NCBI RefSeq assembly: GCF_017309955.1
Contig: NZ_CP021247.1
Coordinates: 3,621,001-3,685,000, forward strand
DNA length: 64,000 bases
Source of the DNA: Novosphingobium sp. KA1
GTDB lineage: Bacteria; Pseudomonadota; Alphaproteobacteria; Sphingomonadales; Sphingomonadaceae
Direction: 5' to 3'
Under the pieces are notes generated by a model. It was not told the DNA's origin, did not search any database, and was given only the letters and a program-made list of their open reading frames with translations. Below are positions 54,955 to 63,810 of the stretch, piece after piece. Both the position numbers and the translations under genes were made by a program. The first letter of the stretch is position 1; every line of letters starts with the position of its first letter.

Positions 54955-55896
54955 ATGACAGGTAAGGATACGATGCGCGACGATGCGATCCGCGATTCCG
55001 CGGCCCGGTGGGCAGTGCTGACCGGCGACCCCGGTTTCGAGGACTGGGATGGCTTCATGCAGTGGCTTGAGGCCGACCCGGCCCATGCCCGCGCCTATGA
55101 CGCGGTCAGCGCAGCGGCGGCGGAAGCCGCGGAACTTGCGGCGCAGGCACCCCAGCCCGCCAGCCCCGCCGCCAACGACGACGAAGTACCCGCCGCGCCC
55201 CGCCGCCTCTGGCTGGGCGGCGCCGTGGCCGCGTCGCTCGCCGTCATCGGCAGTATCTGGGTGTGGCATGCCTCGTCGCGCGATCTCTACACGGTCGAGA
55301 CCGCGCCGGGGCAGATGCGCACGCTCGATCTGGAAGCCGGCACCCGCGTCGATCTTGCCGGCGGCACGGTGATCCAGCTCGATCACAAGGACGCCCGCTA
55401 CGCCGTGCTCGACAAGGGACAGGCGCTGTTCACCGTGCGCCACGATGCCGCGCGCCCGTTCCATGTCGAGGCGGGCGATGCCACGCTGGTCGACCTCGGC
55501 ACCGTGTTCGACGTCTCCCGCGAGGGCGCGCACCTCAGTGTCGGCGTTGCCGAAGGCGCGGTCGGCTACAATCCCGGGGCCGAGAACCTGCGCCTCGCCC
55601 CCGGCGACCGGCTGGTGGCCGAGGCGGGCGCCGTCACCCTCGGCAAAGTCGCGCCCTCGCAAGTCGGCGAATGGCGCGAAGGCCGGCTGACCTTCGACGC
55701 CGCCCCCTTGCGCGAGGTCGCCGACCGCCTCAGCCGCGCGACCGGCATCGCCTTTGCCGCCCGCCCCGGCGCCGACATGGCGATTTCGGGCAGCATCCTC
55801 GTCACCCCGGTGCGCGACGATCCGCAGATGATCGGCGCCCTGCTCGGCCTCGACGTGCGCCGCGAGGGCGACCGCTGGATGATCGGCAAGCCCTGA
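54955..55896 (+). CDS. FecR-type anti-sigma factor / sigma regulator
   Basis: 313 residues: DUF4880-type cytoplasmic N-terminus (RDSAARWAVLTGDPGFEDWD), one membrane helix (LGGAVAASLAVIGSIWVW, ~87-104), then the periplasmic FecR domain (YTVETAPGQMRTLDLEAGTR) and a C-terminal STN-like end (APLREVADRLSRATGIAFAA). It receives the signal from the receptor's STN domain and controls the ECF sigma factor encoded 38 nt upstream. The receptor gene starts 4 nt downstream. Confidence 0.93.
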   Translation: MTGKDTMRDDAIRDSAARWAVLTGDPGFEDWDGFMQWLEADPAHARAYDAVSAAAAEAAELAAQAPQPASPAANDDEVPAAPRRLWLGGAVAASLAVIGSIWVWHASSRDLYTVETAPGQMRTLDLEAGTRVDLAGGTVIQLDHKDARYAVLDKGQALFTVRHDAARPFHVEAGDATLVDLGTVFDVSREGAHLSVGVAEGAVGYNPGAENLRLAPGDRLVAEAGAVTLGKVAPSQVGEWREGRLTFDAAPLREVADRLSRATGIAFAARPGADMAISGSILVTPVRDDPQMIGALLGLDVRREGDRWMIGKP

Positions 55897-55900
55897 CCCG

Positions 55901-58309
55901 ATGCGCCGCGCGCCTCTCCTGCTGACGGCCGCGATGGTCCTGCAACTGCCGCTCGGCGCGCCGGCGCGGGCCGCCGCCGACGACGCCGGGATGGTGACCA
56001 CGCGCGAGGGCGAGGCCGGCACCGCCGCCAGCGATCTCGCCCGCCAGACCGGAACCAGCATCGTCATCGCCGATCCCGCGCTGGCCCGGCGGCATATCCC
56101 GGCCCTGCGCGGCCGGATGCGCGCGCGCGACGCCGTGGCGCGTCTGGCCCGCGCGGCCCGCGCCCGTGCGGTTCCGGTCGGCAAGGCGGCCTGGCGGCTC
56201 GAAGCCCTGCCGCCCAAAGGGCGCGTCGTGGCCGAACCGCCCGCCAATGCCGCCCCCGTCGCCATCCGCATCCCGGATGCGCCGCATCCGCCGATCATCG
56301 TCACCGCCAGCAAGCGCGACCTCCGGCTGGAGCAGATCCCCGCACAGGTCACCGTGATCGGCGGCGACACGCTGGAGAGCGGCGGCATCGGCGGCAGCGA
56401 GAAGATCGTCCGCCGCCTTGCCACGGTCGCCTCCACCCACCTTGGCAGCGGGCGCAACAAGCTGTTCATCCGCGGCATCGCCGATTCCAGCTTCACCGGC
56501 CCGACCCAGGCGACCGTGGGCCAGTATCTCGGCGACATGCGCCTGACCTACAATGCCCCCGATCCGGACCTGCGCCTCTCGGACCTTGCCCGCGTCGAGG
56601 TTCTGGAAGGCCCGCAAGGCACGCTCTACGGTGCCGGATCGCTGGGCGGGATCATCCGCCTCGTCCCCAATGCGCCGGAGCTGGCGCGTACCGGCGGCGC
56701 GATCATGATGGGCGGCGCGGTGACGCAGCACGGCGCGCCTTCGGCCGACCTCAGCGCCACCGTCAACCTGCCGGTGGTGGAAGACGTCGCCGCCTTTCGC
56801 GCCACGCTCGATACCGCCAGCTACGGCGGCTACATCGACAAGCCGCTGATGGACCGCAAGAACGTCAACCGCACCGACCTCATCGGCGGACGGGCGGCGC
56901 TGCGGGTGAAGCTGGCGCCGGAGTGGACGGTGGACGTGATCGGCCTCGCCCAGTCCACCGAGGCCGACGACAGCCAGTATGCCGACCGCGACGGCAAGGC
57001 GCTGGAAAGTTCCGCCCGCGTGCGCGAGGGCTCGAACGCGGACTATGCGCTGGGGCAAGTGGTGCTCTCGGGCCGGATCGGCGGACTGGAACTGCGCTCG
57101 ACCACCGGCGCGGTGCGGCAGAACCTCCACGAGCGCTATGACGCCAGCGAGCCGGACGGCCCGGCGCGCCTGTTCGAGCAAGCCAACGCCACCCGCATGT
57201 TCGCGCACGAAACCCGCATCTGGCAGCCCCAGAGCCACGGTTTCGGCTGGTTGCTCGGCGCCAGCTACACGCACAACCGCACCCGGCTGACGCGCGATTT
57301 CGAGGCACTCGCCGCGCGCAGTTCCGCCACCGGCGTGCGCAATACCGTCGGCGAATTCACGCTCTACGGCGAAGCCAGCCTGCACCTGACCGGCCCCTTC
57401 ACCGCCACCGCGGGCGGGCGCTTCACCCGTGCCCGGCTCGGCGGCAACGGCGAGGACGTGAGCGACCAGATGGCCGTCGTGCTTGCCGCGCGCGGGGTGA
57501 CGGCGCGGCGCACCTTCACCGCCTTCCTGCCCTCGCTCGCGCTCCATGCCGAGTTCTCGCCCGAGGACCAGCTCTACTTCCGCTACCAGCAGGGCTTCCG
57601 CCCCGGCGGCTTCGCGATCGAGAGCGACTACGTGCGCCGCTTCCGCAACGACCGCACCGGCACGGCCGAGATCGGCGCCCGCCATGGCCGCGCGGGGGTC
57701 AGCCCGTTCGATCTGGCGCTCAGCCTCTCCTACACCCGCTGGCGCGACATCCAGGCCGACTTCACCGACAGCGCCGGCCTGCCCAGCACCGCCAACATCG
57801 GCAACGGCCGCGTCTGGTCGGCCAGCCTTTCGGGCGGCGTGCGGATCGTGCAAGGCCTGCGCTTCGAGGCGGGCGCGGCGTTCAACCACAGCCGGATCGA
57901 CAAGCCCGACTACGAAGGCGCGCTGAAATATGCGTTTGCCGCCAGCACCGTGGAAGCGCTGGCGATGCAGGTGCCCAACATCGCCCGCTTCGCCGGACGC
58001 GCCGCGCTGACCTGGAACCGCGAGGTGAGCGAGGACCTTGCCCTCACCGGCAATGCCTGGGCGAGCTACCTCGGCAAATCGCGCCTCGGCATCGGGCCGG
58101 ACCTCGGCATGCTGCAGGGCAACTACTTCGACAGCGGCTTCGATGTGCGGCTCGGCAATGCCGGTCACGGCGTGACGCTGAGCGTCACCAACCTCGCCGA
58201 CACGCGCGGCAACCGCTTCGCGCTGGGCACCCCGCTGGCGACCGGGCGCGAACAGGTGACGCCGCTGCGCCCGCGCACGGTGCGGCTGGGCTTCGACGCG
58301 AAGTTCTAG
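55901..58309 (+). CDS. TonB-dependent receptor with N-terminal signalling (STN) domain
   Basis: 802 residues: signal peptide (~1-25, ending ARAAA), STN signalling domain (~30-105, AASDLARQTGTSIVIADPAL), TonB-box-like PPIIVTASKRDLRLEQIP at ~128, plug (VTVIGGDTLESGGIGGSEKI; VEVLEGPQGTLYGAGSLGGI) and a 22-strand barrel ending ...TVRLGFDAKF with the terminal aromatic residue. The STN domain contacts FecR in the periplasm, so ligand binding at the surface turns on the ECF sigma factor. The ligand, a siderophore or other iron/nutrient complex, cannot be read from the sequence. Confidence 0.95.
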   Translation: MRRAPLLLTAAMVLQLPLGAPARAAADDAGMVTTREGEAGTAASDLARQTGTSIVIADPALARRHIPALRGRMRARDAVARLARAARARAVPVGKAAWRLEALPPKGRVVAEPPANAAPVAIRIPDAPHPPIIVTASKRDLRLEQIPAQVTVIGGDTLESGGIGGSEKIVRRLATVASTHLGSGRNKLFIRGIADSSFTGPTQATVGQYLGDMRLTYNAPDPDLRLSDLARVEVLEGPQGTLYGAGSLGGIIRLVPNAPELARTGGAIMMGGAVTQHGAPSADLSATVNLPVVEDVAAFRATLDTASYGGYIDKPLMDRKNVNRTDLIGGRAALRVKLAPEWTVDVIGLAQSTEADDSQYADRDGKALESSARVREGSNADYALGQVVLSGRIGGLELRSTTGAVRQNLHERYDASEPDGPARLFEQANATRMFAHETRIWQPQSHGFGWLLGASYTHNRTRLTRDFEALAARSSATGVRNTVGEFTLYGEASLHLTGPFTATAGGRFTRARLGGNGEDVSDQMAVVLAARGVTARRTFTAFLPSLALHAEFSPEDQLYFRYQQGFRPGGFAIESDYVRRFRNDRTGTAEIGARHGRAGVSPFDLALSLSYTRWRDIQADFTDSAGLPSTANIGNGRVWSASLSGGVRIVQGLRFEAGAAFNHSRIDKPDYEGALKYAFAASTVEALAMQVPNIARFAGRAALTWNREVSEDLALTGNAWASYLGKSRLGIGPDLGMLQGNYFDSGFDVRLGNAGHGVTLSVTNLADTRGNRFALGTPLATGREQVTPLRPRTVRLGFDAKF

Positions 58310-58333
58310 GCGGGCTTGGAAACATCGCCCCGC

Positions 58334-58359
58334 CCACGCCGCTCATCCTGAGCGGGTGG
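58334..58359 (+). terminator. Hairpin after the TonB receptor gene
   Basis: CCAC and CCGCTCA pair with TGAGCGG and GTGG with one bulged base (58334-58345 with 58349-58359), 24 nt after the stop. No U-tract, so moderate support. Confidence 0.5.
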
Positions 58360-58435
58360 AGAGGTCAAGATAACCGGACGACGCCCATGCTGGCTGAAAT
58401 GTCGCGCCTCAGTGGAAAGTTGCCCTTCCCATGCC

Positions 58436-58527
58436 CGTCGCCCCCGCGAAGGCGGGGGCCCCGCTATCTGGAGGCACACCTCCACCCTTGAAGGAAAAGC
58501 GGGGTCCCCGCCTTCGCGGGGACGACG
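58436..58527. repeat. GC-rich intergenic palindrome pair, copy 2
   Basis: Arms 58436-58465 and 58498-58527 are inverted copies of the CGTCGYCCCCGCGAAGGCGG family with two mismatches over 30 bp; those mismatches keep each arm's own small hairpin intact. Confidence 0.8.
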
Positions 58528-58549
58528 ATTTTGGGTGGTTAGCGGACCT

Positions 58550-58846
58550 TCAACGATCTTCTACTGGGATCGCTAGCCAAGCGTCGAAGCTGGCGAAAAA
58601 CTCGGTTGAGGGCCAAAGCGGATTGCTCTCTGGACGGCGTGTTAGGTGCACTTGGGCAAAGCGCCCGTCCTCAAGATGGAACAGGACGTCGTCTCGCCGC
58701 CACCGACGACCAAGAGCGACGGCACGGACGCCGTACAGGGAGTGCGTTGGGCATACTTCGCGCGCAAGCTCTTCCTCCAGCCACGTTCGCTCCGTCTCGC
58801 TGGACACCTCCGACCAGTCGCCATCCCATTCCAATTTTGCGCTCAT
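58550..58846 (-). CDS. Small orphan protein of unknown function
   Basis: 98 residues, soluble and acidic, with no signal peptide or membrane segment. It is rich in Trp and charged residues (EWDGDWSEVSSETERTWLEE; FHLEDGRFAQVHLTRRPES) and has a compact, protein-like composition unlike shadow frames. The pattern of a short beta-rich protein ending with a WP/aromatic segment (NPLWPSTEFFASFDAWLAIP) resembles small conserved hypotheticals found in proteobacteria. It stands alone between repeat pairs, its base composition is lower in GC than its neighbours, and it lacks an operon partner, so recent gain is possible. Confidence 0.65.
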   Translation of the reverse strand: MSAKLEWDGDWSEVSSETERTWLEEELAREVCPTHSLYGVRAVALGRRWRRDDVLFHLEDGRFAQVHLTRRPESNPLWPSTEFFASFDAWLAIPVEDR

Positions 58847-59283
58847 CGGTTGAACATATCTGTGCCGCTTACGACTGCAATGGGGCGCTCACAGATCGTC
58901 CGCATTTCAGCGTTAAAGGGTGGAGAGCCGACCGTCCGGTTCGGATTTTAAAACACCAGTTGCCGATGCCAAATCCGCACCCAGATCTTCGTCATTCCCG
59001 CGGAGGCGGGAATCCAGTCAACGCAGCGCTTCGAAGCCAACGTCGGTGGCGAGATCGCGCCACTGTGGATTGCCTTCGAGTGTCTTTCAATGCCAGGTTG
59101 CTACTGGATTCCCGCCTTCGCGGGAATGACGAATGAAGTGAACAATCGGCAAGCCATCCGGGTTCAACGAAAGTCCGCAATTGGCCGTAAGCAGCCCTCC
59201 CCCGGCCCCCGCCCCCAACTTTTTCCAAGGCCGCCCGGCAAGGCCTCCGTCTTCCCCTTCGAGATCGATCTGAAGGGACGAAG
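58847..59283. other. 437-bp gap with a 29-bp inverted repeat pair
   Basis: No gene is evident. It contains the repeat pair at 58990-59131 and, near its right end, the autotransporter promoter and ribosome site (GGGACGAAG). Confidence 0.6.
58990..59131. repeat. 29-bp inverted repeat pair, copy 3 of the GC-rich palindrome family
   Basis: CGTCATTCCCGCGGAGGCGG and following bases (58990-59018) recur inverted at 59103-59131 with one mismatch. The 84-bp spacer has no coding signs. Related to the pairs at 44920-45010 and 58436-58527. Confidence 0.8.
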
Positions 59284-62200
59284 ATGCCTCGCTACCTGCT
59301 TGCTTCCACCGCGCTGCTGGCTGTCGCCGCCGCCGCCAATGCCGCTCACGCGGAAGACGTGACGACCAAGAAGACCGCCCCCCTCCTCACCTCGACCATC
59401 AAGAGCGGCGCCGCCGATGCGATCAATGTGACCAAGGACGGCTCGGTAGTGCTCACTTCGGGCACCGCGATCACGATGGACAGCAACAATGCCGTCGCCA
59501 ATGCCGGCACCCTGTCGATCAGCAACGCCGACGGCGCCACCGGCATCCGCGCGCTGGCCGGGACCAGCGGCGACATCGTCAACACCGGCACCATCACCAT
59601 CGACGAGACCTACACGCCGACCGACACCGACAAGGACGGCGACCTCGACGGCCCCTTCGCGCTCGGCGCGAACCGCACCGGCATCAGGATCGATGGCGAT
59701 CACACCGGCAAGCTCACCCAGAGCGGCACGATCACCGTCAAGGGCAACAATTCGGCCGGCATCCGCATCGGCGGCACCCTGAACGGCGCCTTCCTGCATG
59801 ACGGCACCACCAGCGTACTGGGCGACAACACCGTCGGCGTCGAGACCGGCGCGGTCAACGGCAACGTGCGCCTGGCAGGATCGGTCTCGGCGCAGGGCGC
59901 CAACGCCGTGGCCGCCCGCTTCGGCGGCGACGTGACCGGCGCGATGGTGATCCAGGGCACTGTCGCCTCGACCGGTTATCGCTACACCGCCGCCCCCGCC
60001 GATCCTTCCAAGCTCGATGCCGACGATCTGCTGCAAGGCGGCTCGGCGCTGGTCATCGGCGGCAATGTCTCCGGCGGCATCGTGCTCGCCGTGCCGCCCA
60101 AGGACAGCGATCCCAACAAGGCCGACGAGGATGGCGACGGCATCGACGACGCCAAGGAAGGCACCGCCAAGATCGCCTCCTACGGCAAGGCCCCGGCCAT
60201 GGTGATCGGCGCGGCGGGCCGCGACGTGGCGATCGGGCCGGTTGCCGGCACCGCCAGCGGCTTCGGCCTCCAGATCGAAGGCTCGGTGCTGGGTGACGGC
60301 GTCTACACCGGCGTCGACGGCAACGGCCTTTCTATCGCAGGTCTGGGCGGCAACGTCACCATCGCCAACGGCATCGGCGTGACCGGCTCGGTCTCCGGCA
60401 ATTCCAAGGACGCCGCCGCCACCGCGATCCGCCTCGGCGCCGGCGCATCGACGCCGCAGCTCCAGAACGGCGGCACCATCTCCGCCGCCAGCGGCAACAC
60501 CGCCGCCTCGCTCGCCACCGCCGTGAAGATCGAAGCCGGCGCGAGCCTGCCCGCGCTGCGCAACTCCGGCACGATCAAGGCGGCGACCGGCGAGAACGGC
60601 ACCGCGGTTGCCATCCGCGATGCCTCCGGCACGCTCACGCTGATCGAGAACAGCGGCACCATCTCGGCCACCGGCGCCAAGGCGGACACGGGGCGCAACA
60701 TCGCCATCGACCTGTCGGGCACCACCTCGGACGTGACCATCCGCCAGACCGAAGTCGCCGCCACCTACACCGCGCCCGCCATCACCGGCGACGTGCGCCT
60801 CGGCTCCGGCAACGACACCTTCACGATTGCCGACGGCACCGTGACCGGCAACGTCACTTTCGGCGGCGGCAACGACACCCTCGCGCTTTCGGGCGATGCG
60901 GTGCAGACCGGCAAGGTCACTTTCGGCTCGGGCACCGACGCGATGCGCCTTGCCGGCACCTCCCGCTTTACCGGCACGGCCGATTTCGGCGGCGGCGCCG
61001 ATAGCCTGACGCTGGCCGACAGCGCCGTGTTCTCGGGCGCGCTGGCCAATTCCGGCGGCCTTGCCGTCAAGGTCACCGGCGGTACCCTGGACGTCAACAA
61101 ACCGGCCTCGATCGCCTCGCTGGAGGTGGGCGCCAAGGGCGTTCTGGCGGTCACGCTCGACAAGGCGGCGGGTCAAGGCACGGCGCTCACCGTCGCGGGC
61201 AACGCCGCCTTCGCGGAGGGCGCCAAGCTCTCGCTGCGGCTTGCCGACGTCACCACCGCCGAAGGCAACTATACCGTCCTCACCGCCGGTTCGCTGACCG
61301 GCCGCGACAAGCTGGAAACCGCGACCGACCTCGTGCCCTTCATGTTCAAGGCCACGCTCGACGAGGACGCCCCGGCCAACGTGATCGTTGTCGACGTCGC
61401 CCGCCGCACCGTGCAGGAACTGGGCCTCAACCGCTCGCAGTCCACCGCCTACAACGCGATCTTCGCCGCGCTCGCCAAGGATGACGACATCGAGAAGGTG
61501 TTCCTCGGCGATACCAGCGGCGATGCCTTCCGCGAACATGTGAGCGAGATGCTGCCCGACCATGCCGGCGGCGCCTTCGAGGGCATCTCGATGGGCGTGC
61601 GCACGCTGACCCGCCAGCTTCAGGACCCGCAGGGCCCGGTCTTTGGCGATTCCCGCCTGGTCACCCGCGCGAACCTCTCGTTCTGGGGCAGCGACAAGGG
61701 CACGGGCGCCAGCGCCGCCTACAACCTGCAGGGCTACGCGATGTCGCTCAGCGCGGAATATGCCACGAATATCGGCTACTTCGGTGGTACCCTCGCCTAC
61801 CTGTGGAACCGCTACACGCGCGGCGCGGCCAGCGAGATCAAGTCGAACTCGTGGGAACTGGCCGGTCACTGGCGCCACGAAAGCGGCCCGGTGGCCGCCT
61901 ATGCCCGCGGCTCGATCGGCCGGGCGAGCTATGACAGCGAGCGCAAGTTCGTCGGCGTGGCGGACGCCGCGACGATCAACCGCGCGATCGAGGGCAGCTG
62001 GAACGGCAACTTCGTCACCTTCGCGGGCGGCGCCTCGTGGGAAGGCGGCGGCAAGTACTTCTACTTCCGCCCGGGCGTCTCGGTGGACTACATCCGCCTC
62101 AAGGAAGACGGCTACACCGAAACCGGCGGCGGCAAGGCGCTCGACCTCACGGTCGCCTCGCGCACCAGCGACGAACTCGGCGTCAACGGCGGCATGACCG

Positions 62201-62490
62201 TGGGCATCGATTTCATGGGCGCCAAGGGCCGTGACGACAACTGGTTCCGCATGGAAACCGAAGGCGGCTGGCGCGAGGTCGTCAGCGGCGGCGTGGGCGC
62301 GACCACCGCCCGCTTCGACGGCGGGCAGGACTTCCGTCTCACCGGCGACGACGCGACGAGCGGCTGGTACGCCCGCCTGCGCGCCATCGGCGGCACCGTG
62401 GGCCTCACTCTCGGCGGCGAACTCTCGGCCGAGGATCGCCACGGCCACACCAACCTTGCCCTGCGCGGTTCGGTGGCGATCGGCTGGTAA
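59284..62490 (+). CDS. Autotransporter (type Va secretion) with repetitive passenger
   Basis: 1068 residues: signal peptide (~1-23, ending AHA), a Gly/Thr/Ala-rich passenger of beta-helix character (~24-780) and a C-terminal autotransporter barrel (~790-1068) ending ...RGSVAIGW with the aromatic last residue. The passenger holds two Asp-rich, calcium-loop-like stretches (DTDKDGDLDG at ~118; DPNKADEDGDGIDD at ~276) and GGGNDTL-type repeats near 533. No protease triad is evident, so adhesion or biofilm is more likely than proteolysis; this is inference. The 3' side carries a 14-bp hairpin and copy B of the structured repeat. Confidence 0.92.
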   Translation: MPRYLLASTALLAVAAAANAAHAEDVTTKKTAPLLTSTIKSGAADAINVTKDGSVVLTSGTAITMDSNNAVANAGTLSISNADGATGIRALAGTSGDIVNTGTITIDETYTPTDTDKDGDLDGPFALGANRTGIRIDGDHTGKLTQSGTITVKGNNSAGIRIGGTLNGAFLHDGTTSVLGDNTVGVETGAVNGNVRLAGSVSAQGANAVAARFGGDVTGAMVIQGTVASTGYRYTAAPADPSKLDADDLLQGGSALVIGGNVSGGIVLAVPPKDSDPNKADEDGDGIDDAKEGTAKIASYGKAPAMVIGAAGRDVAIGPVAGTASGFGLQIEGSVLGDGVYTGVDGNGLSIAGLGGNVTIANGIGVTGSVSGNSKDAAATAIRLGAGASTPQLQNGGTISAASGNTAASLATAVKIEAGASLPALRNSGTIKAATGENGTAVAIRDASGTLTLIENSGTISATGAKADTGRNIAIDLSGTTSDVTIRQTEVAATYTAPAITGDVRLGSGNDTFTIADGTVTGNVTFGGGNDTLALSGDAVQTGKVTFGSGTDAMRLAGTSRFTGTADFGGGADSLTLADSAVFSGALANSGGLAVKVTGGTLDVNKPASIASLEVGAKGVLAVTLDKAAGQGTALTVAGNAAFAEGAKLSLRLADVTTAEGNYTVLTAGSLTGRDKLETATDLVPFMFKATLDEDAPANVIVVDVARRTVQELGLNRSQSTAYNAIFAALAKDDDIEKVFLGDTSGDAFREHVSEMLPDHAGGAFEGISMGVRTLTRQLQDPQGPVFGDSRLVTRANLSFWGSDKGTGASAAYNLQGYAMSLSAEYATNIGYFGGTLAYLWNRYTRGAASEIKSNSWELAGHWRHESGPVAAYARGSIGRASYDSERKFVGVADAATINRAIEGSWNGNFVTFAGGASWEGGGKYFYFRPGVSVDYIRLKEDGYTETGGGKALDLTVASRTSDELGVNGGMTVGIDFMGAKGRDDNWFRMETEGGWREVVSGGVGATTARFDGGQDFRLTGDDATSGWYARLRAIGGTVGLTLGGELSAEDRHGHTNLALRGSVAIGW

Positions 62491-62513
62491 GCCTTTCGCC
62501 TTTCCGAACCGCC

Positions 62514-62574
62514 TGCGGCGCGCCGGGCAGAGCGGCTCCCCCCGCCCTTCCCGCCTCTCTCCCGGCGCGCCGCA
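62514..62574 (+). terminator. 14-bp perfect stem after the autotransporter gene
   Basis: TGCGGCGCGCCGGG (62514-62527) is exactly complementary to CCCGGCGCGCCGCA (62561-62574), 24 nt after the stop. The 33-nt loop is long for a terminator, and no U-run follows; it lies directly before the structured repeat. Confidence 0.45.
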
Positions 62575-62584
62575 TCCTGTTTGT

Positions 62585-62759
62585 GAAAATGCCATGTGGC
62601 ATTTTCGCCGCGGCACCGGCCCGCTCCCCCACCCGACCACCCAACGATTGTACCTTAGTGGGTGGTCGGCCCCCTCAGCGAAAAGGTCCCCCAGACCTTT
62701 TCGTGTTCTTCGGGACGGGAGCGGGCCGGTGCCGCCAAAATCCGCCCACGGCGGATTTT
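62585..62759 (+). repeat. Structured ~175-bp intergenic element, copy B
   Basis: Same layout as copy A, on the plus strand: hairpin 1 (62585-62593 with 62598-62606), terminal inverted repeat (62610-62628 with 62717-62735, 19 bp perfect), hairpin 2 (CCGACCACCC with GGGTGGTCGG), hairpin 3 (62679-62688 with 62694-62703), hairpin 4 (62737-62746 with 62750-62759). Core sequence is close to copy A apart from the hairpin-2 loop and paired compensatory changes. It lies downstream of the autotransporter and upstream of the GST gene. Confidence 0.85.
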
Positions 62760-62838
62760 CAAACAGACTCGTACCGGTTTACGAACAAGCCCTGATGCCC
62801 GATACTCACTGAATCCAATAGAGAATCGAGGCAGAACA

Positions 62839-63810
62839 ATGGGTAAGCTGGTCGATGGCGTCTGGCACGACGTCTGGTACGACACGAAATCGACCGGCGG
62901 CCGGTTCGTGCGCAAGGATTCCGCGTTCCGCGACTGGGTAACCGCGGACGGCGCCCCGATCCACGAAGGCGGGCGCGGCTTCAAGGCCGAGGCGGGGCGC
63001 TATCACCTCTACGTCAGCCTCGCCTGCCCCTGGGCCCACCGCACGCTGATCGTCCGCGCGCTCAAGGGGCTGGAGGCGATGATCGACGTCTCGGTGGTCA
63101 ACTGGCTGATGCTCGAACGCGGCTGGACGTTCGATCCCGCCCCCGGCGTCATTGCCGACAGCGTGAACCACGCGGCCAACCTCCACGAAGTCTACGTCAA
63201 GGCCGACCCGCACTATACCGGCCGGGTGACGGTGCCGATCCTGTGGGACAAGCAGACCGGGACCATCGTCAGCAACGAATCCGCCGAGATCATCCGCATG
63301 TTGGGCGCGGCCTTCGACGGCCTCGGCGCGCGGGCGGGAGACTTCTATCCCGAAGCCCTGCGCGCAGAGATCGATGCGGTGAACGCGCGGGTCTACGACA
63401 CCGTCAACAACGGCGTCTACAAGGCCGGTTTCGCGACCTCGCAAGAGGCCTACGAGGAAGCCTTCGGCCAATTGTTCGAGAGCCTCGACTGGCTGGAGGA
63501 CCGCCTGTCCCGCCAGCCCTGGCTGGTCGGCGATGCCATGACCGAGGCCGACATCCGCCTGTTCACCACGCTGATCCGCTTCGATGCGGTCTATGTCGGC
63601 CACTTCAAGTGCAACTTGCGCCGGATCGCGGACTATCCCGCGCTACAGGCCTATCTGCGCGCCATCTACCAGACGCCCGGCGTGGCGGGGACGGTCAACT
63701 TCCAGCACATCAAGGGCCACTATTACGAAAGCCACCGCAGCATCAATCCGACCGGGATTGTGCCGGCGGGACCGCAGCTCGATCTGGAGACGCCGCAAGG
63801 GCGCGGCTGA
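62839..63810 (+). CDS. Glutathionyl-hydroquinone reductase-like glutathione S-transferase
   Basis: 323 residues, Xi-class GST (YqjG/EcGHR, ECM4 type). The catalytic cysteine is Cys63 in SLACPWAHRTLIVRAL. Family features include GRFVRKDSAFRDWV near the N-terminus, VPILWDKQTGTIVSNESAEI, the NNGVYKAGFATSQEAYEEA helix and RFDAVYVGHFKCN. These enzymes remove glutathione from glutathionyl-hydroquinones, useful in aromatic compound metabolism. The ATG at 62839 gives MGKLVDGVWHD, as in the family; upstream in-frame sequence belongs to the structured repeat. It ends exactly where the convergent Lrp gene ends. Confidence 0.95.
   Translation: MGKLVDGVWHDVWYDTKSTGGRFVRKDSAFRDWVTADGAPIHEGGRGFKAEAGRYHLYVSLACPWAHRTLIVRALKGLEAMIDVSVVNWLMLERGWTFDPAPGVIADSVNHAANLHEVYVKADPHYTGRVTVPILWDKQTGTIVSNESAEIIRMLGAAFDGLGARAGDFYPEALRAEIDAVNARVYDTVNNGVYKAGFATSQEAYEEAFGQLFESLDWLEDRLSRQPWLVGDAMTEADIRLFTTLIRFDAVYVGHFKCNLRRIADYPALQAYLRAIYQTPGVAGTVNFQHIKGHYYESHRSINPTGIVPAGPQLDLETPQGRG

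Noticed and set aside
59164..62640. 1158-codon open frame antisense to the autotransporter
   Set aside because: Alanine/glycine-rich shadow of a repetitive gene; the sense strand has signal peptide, passenger and barrel.
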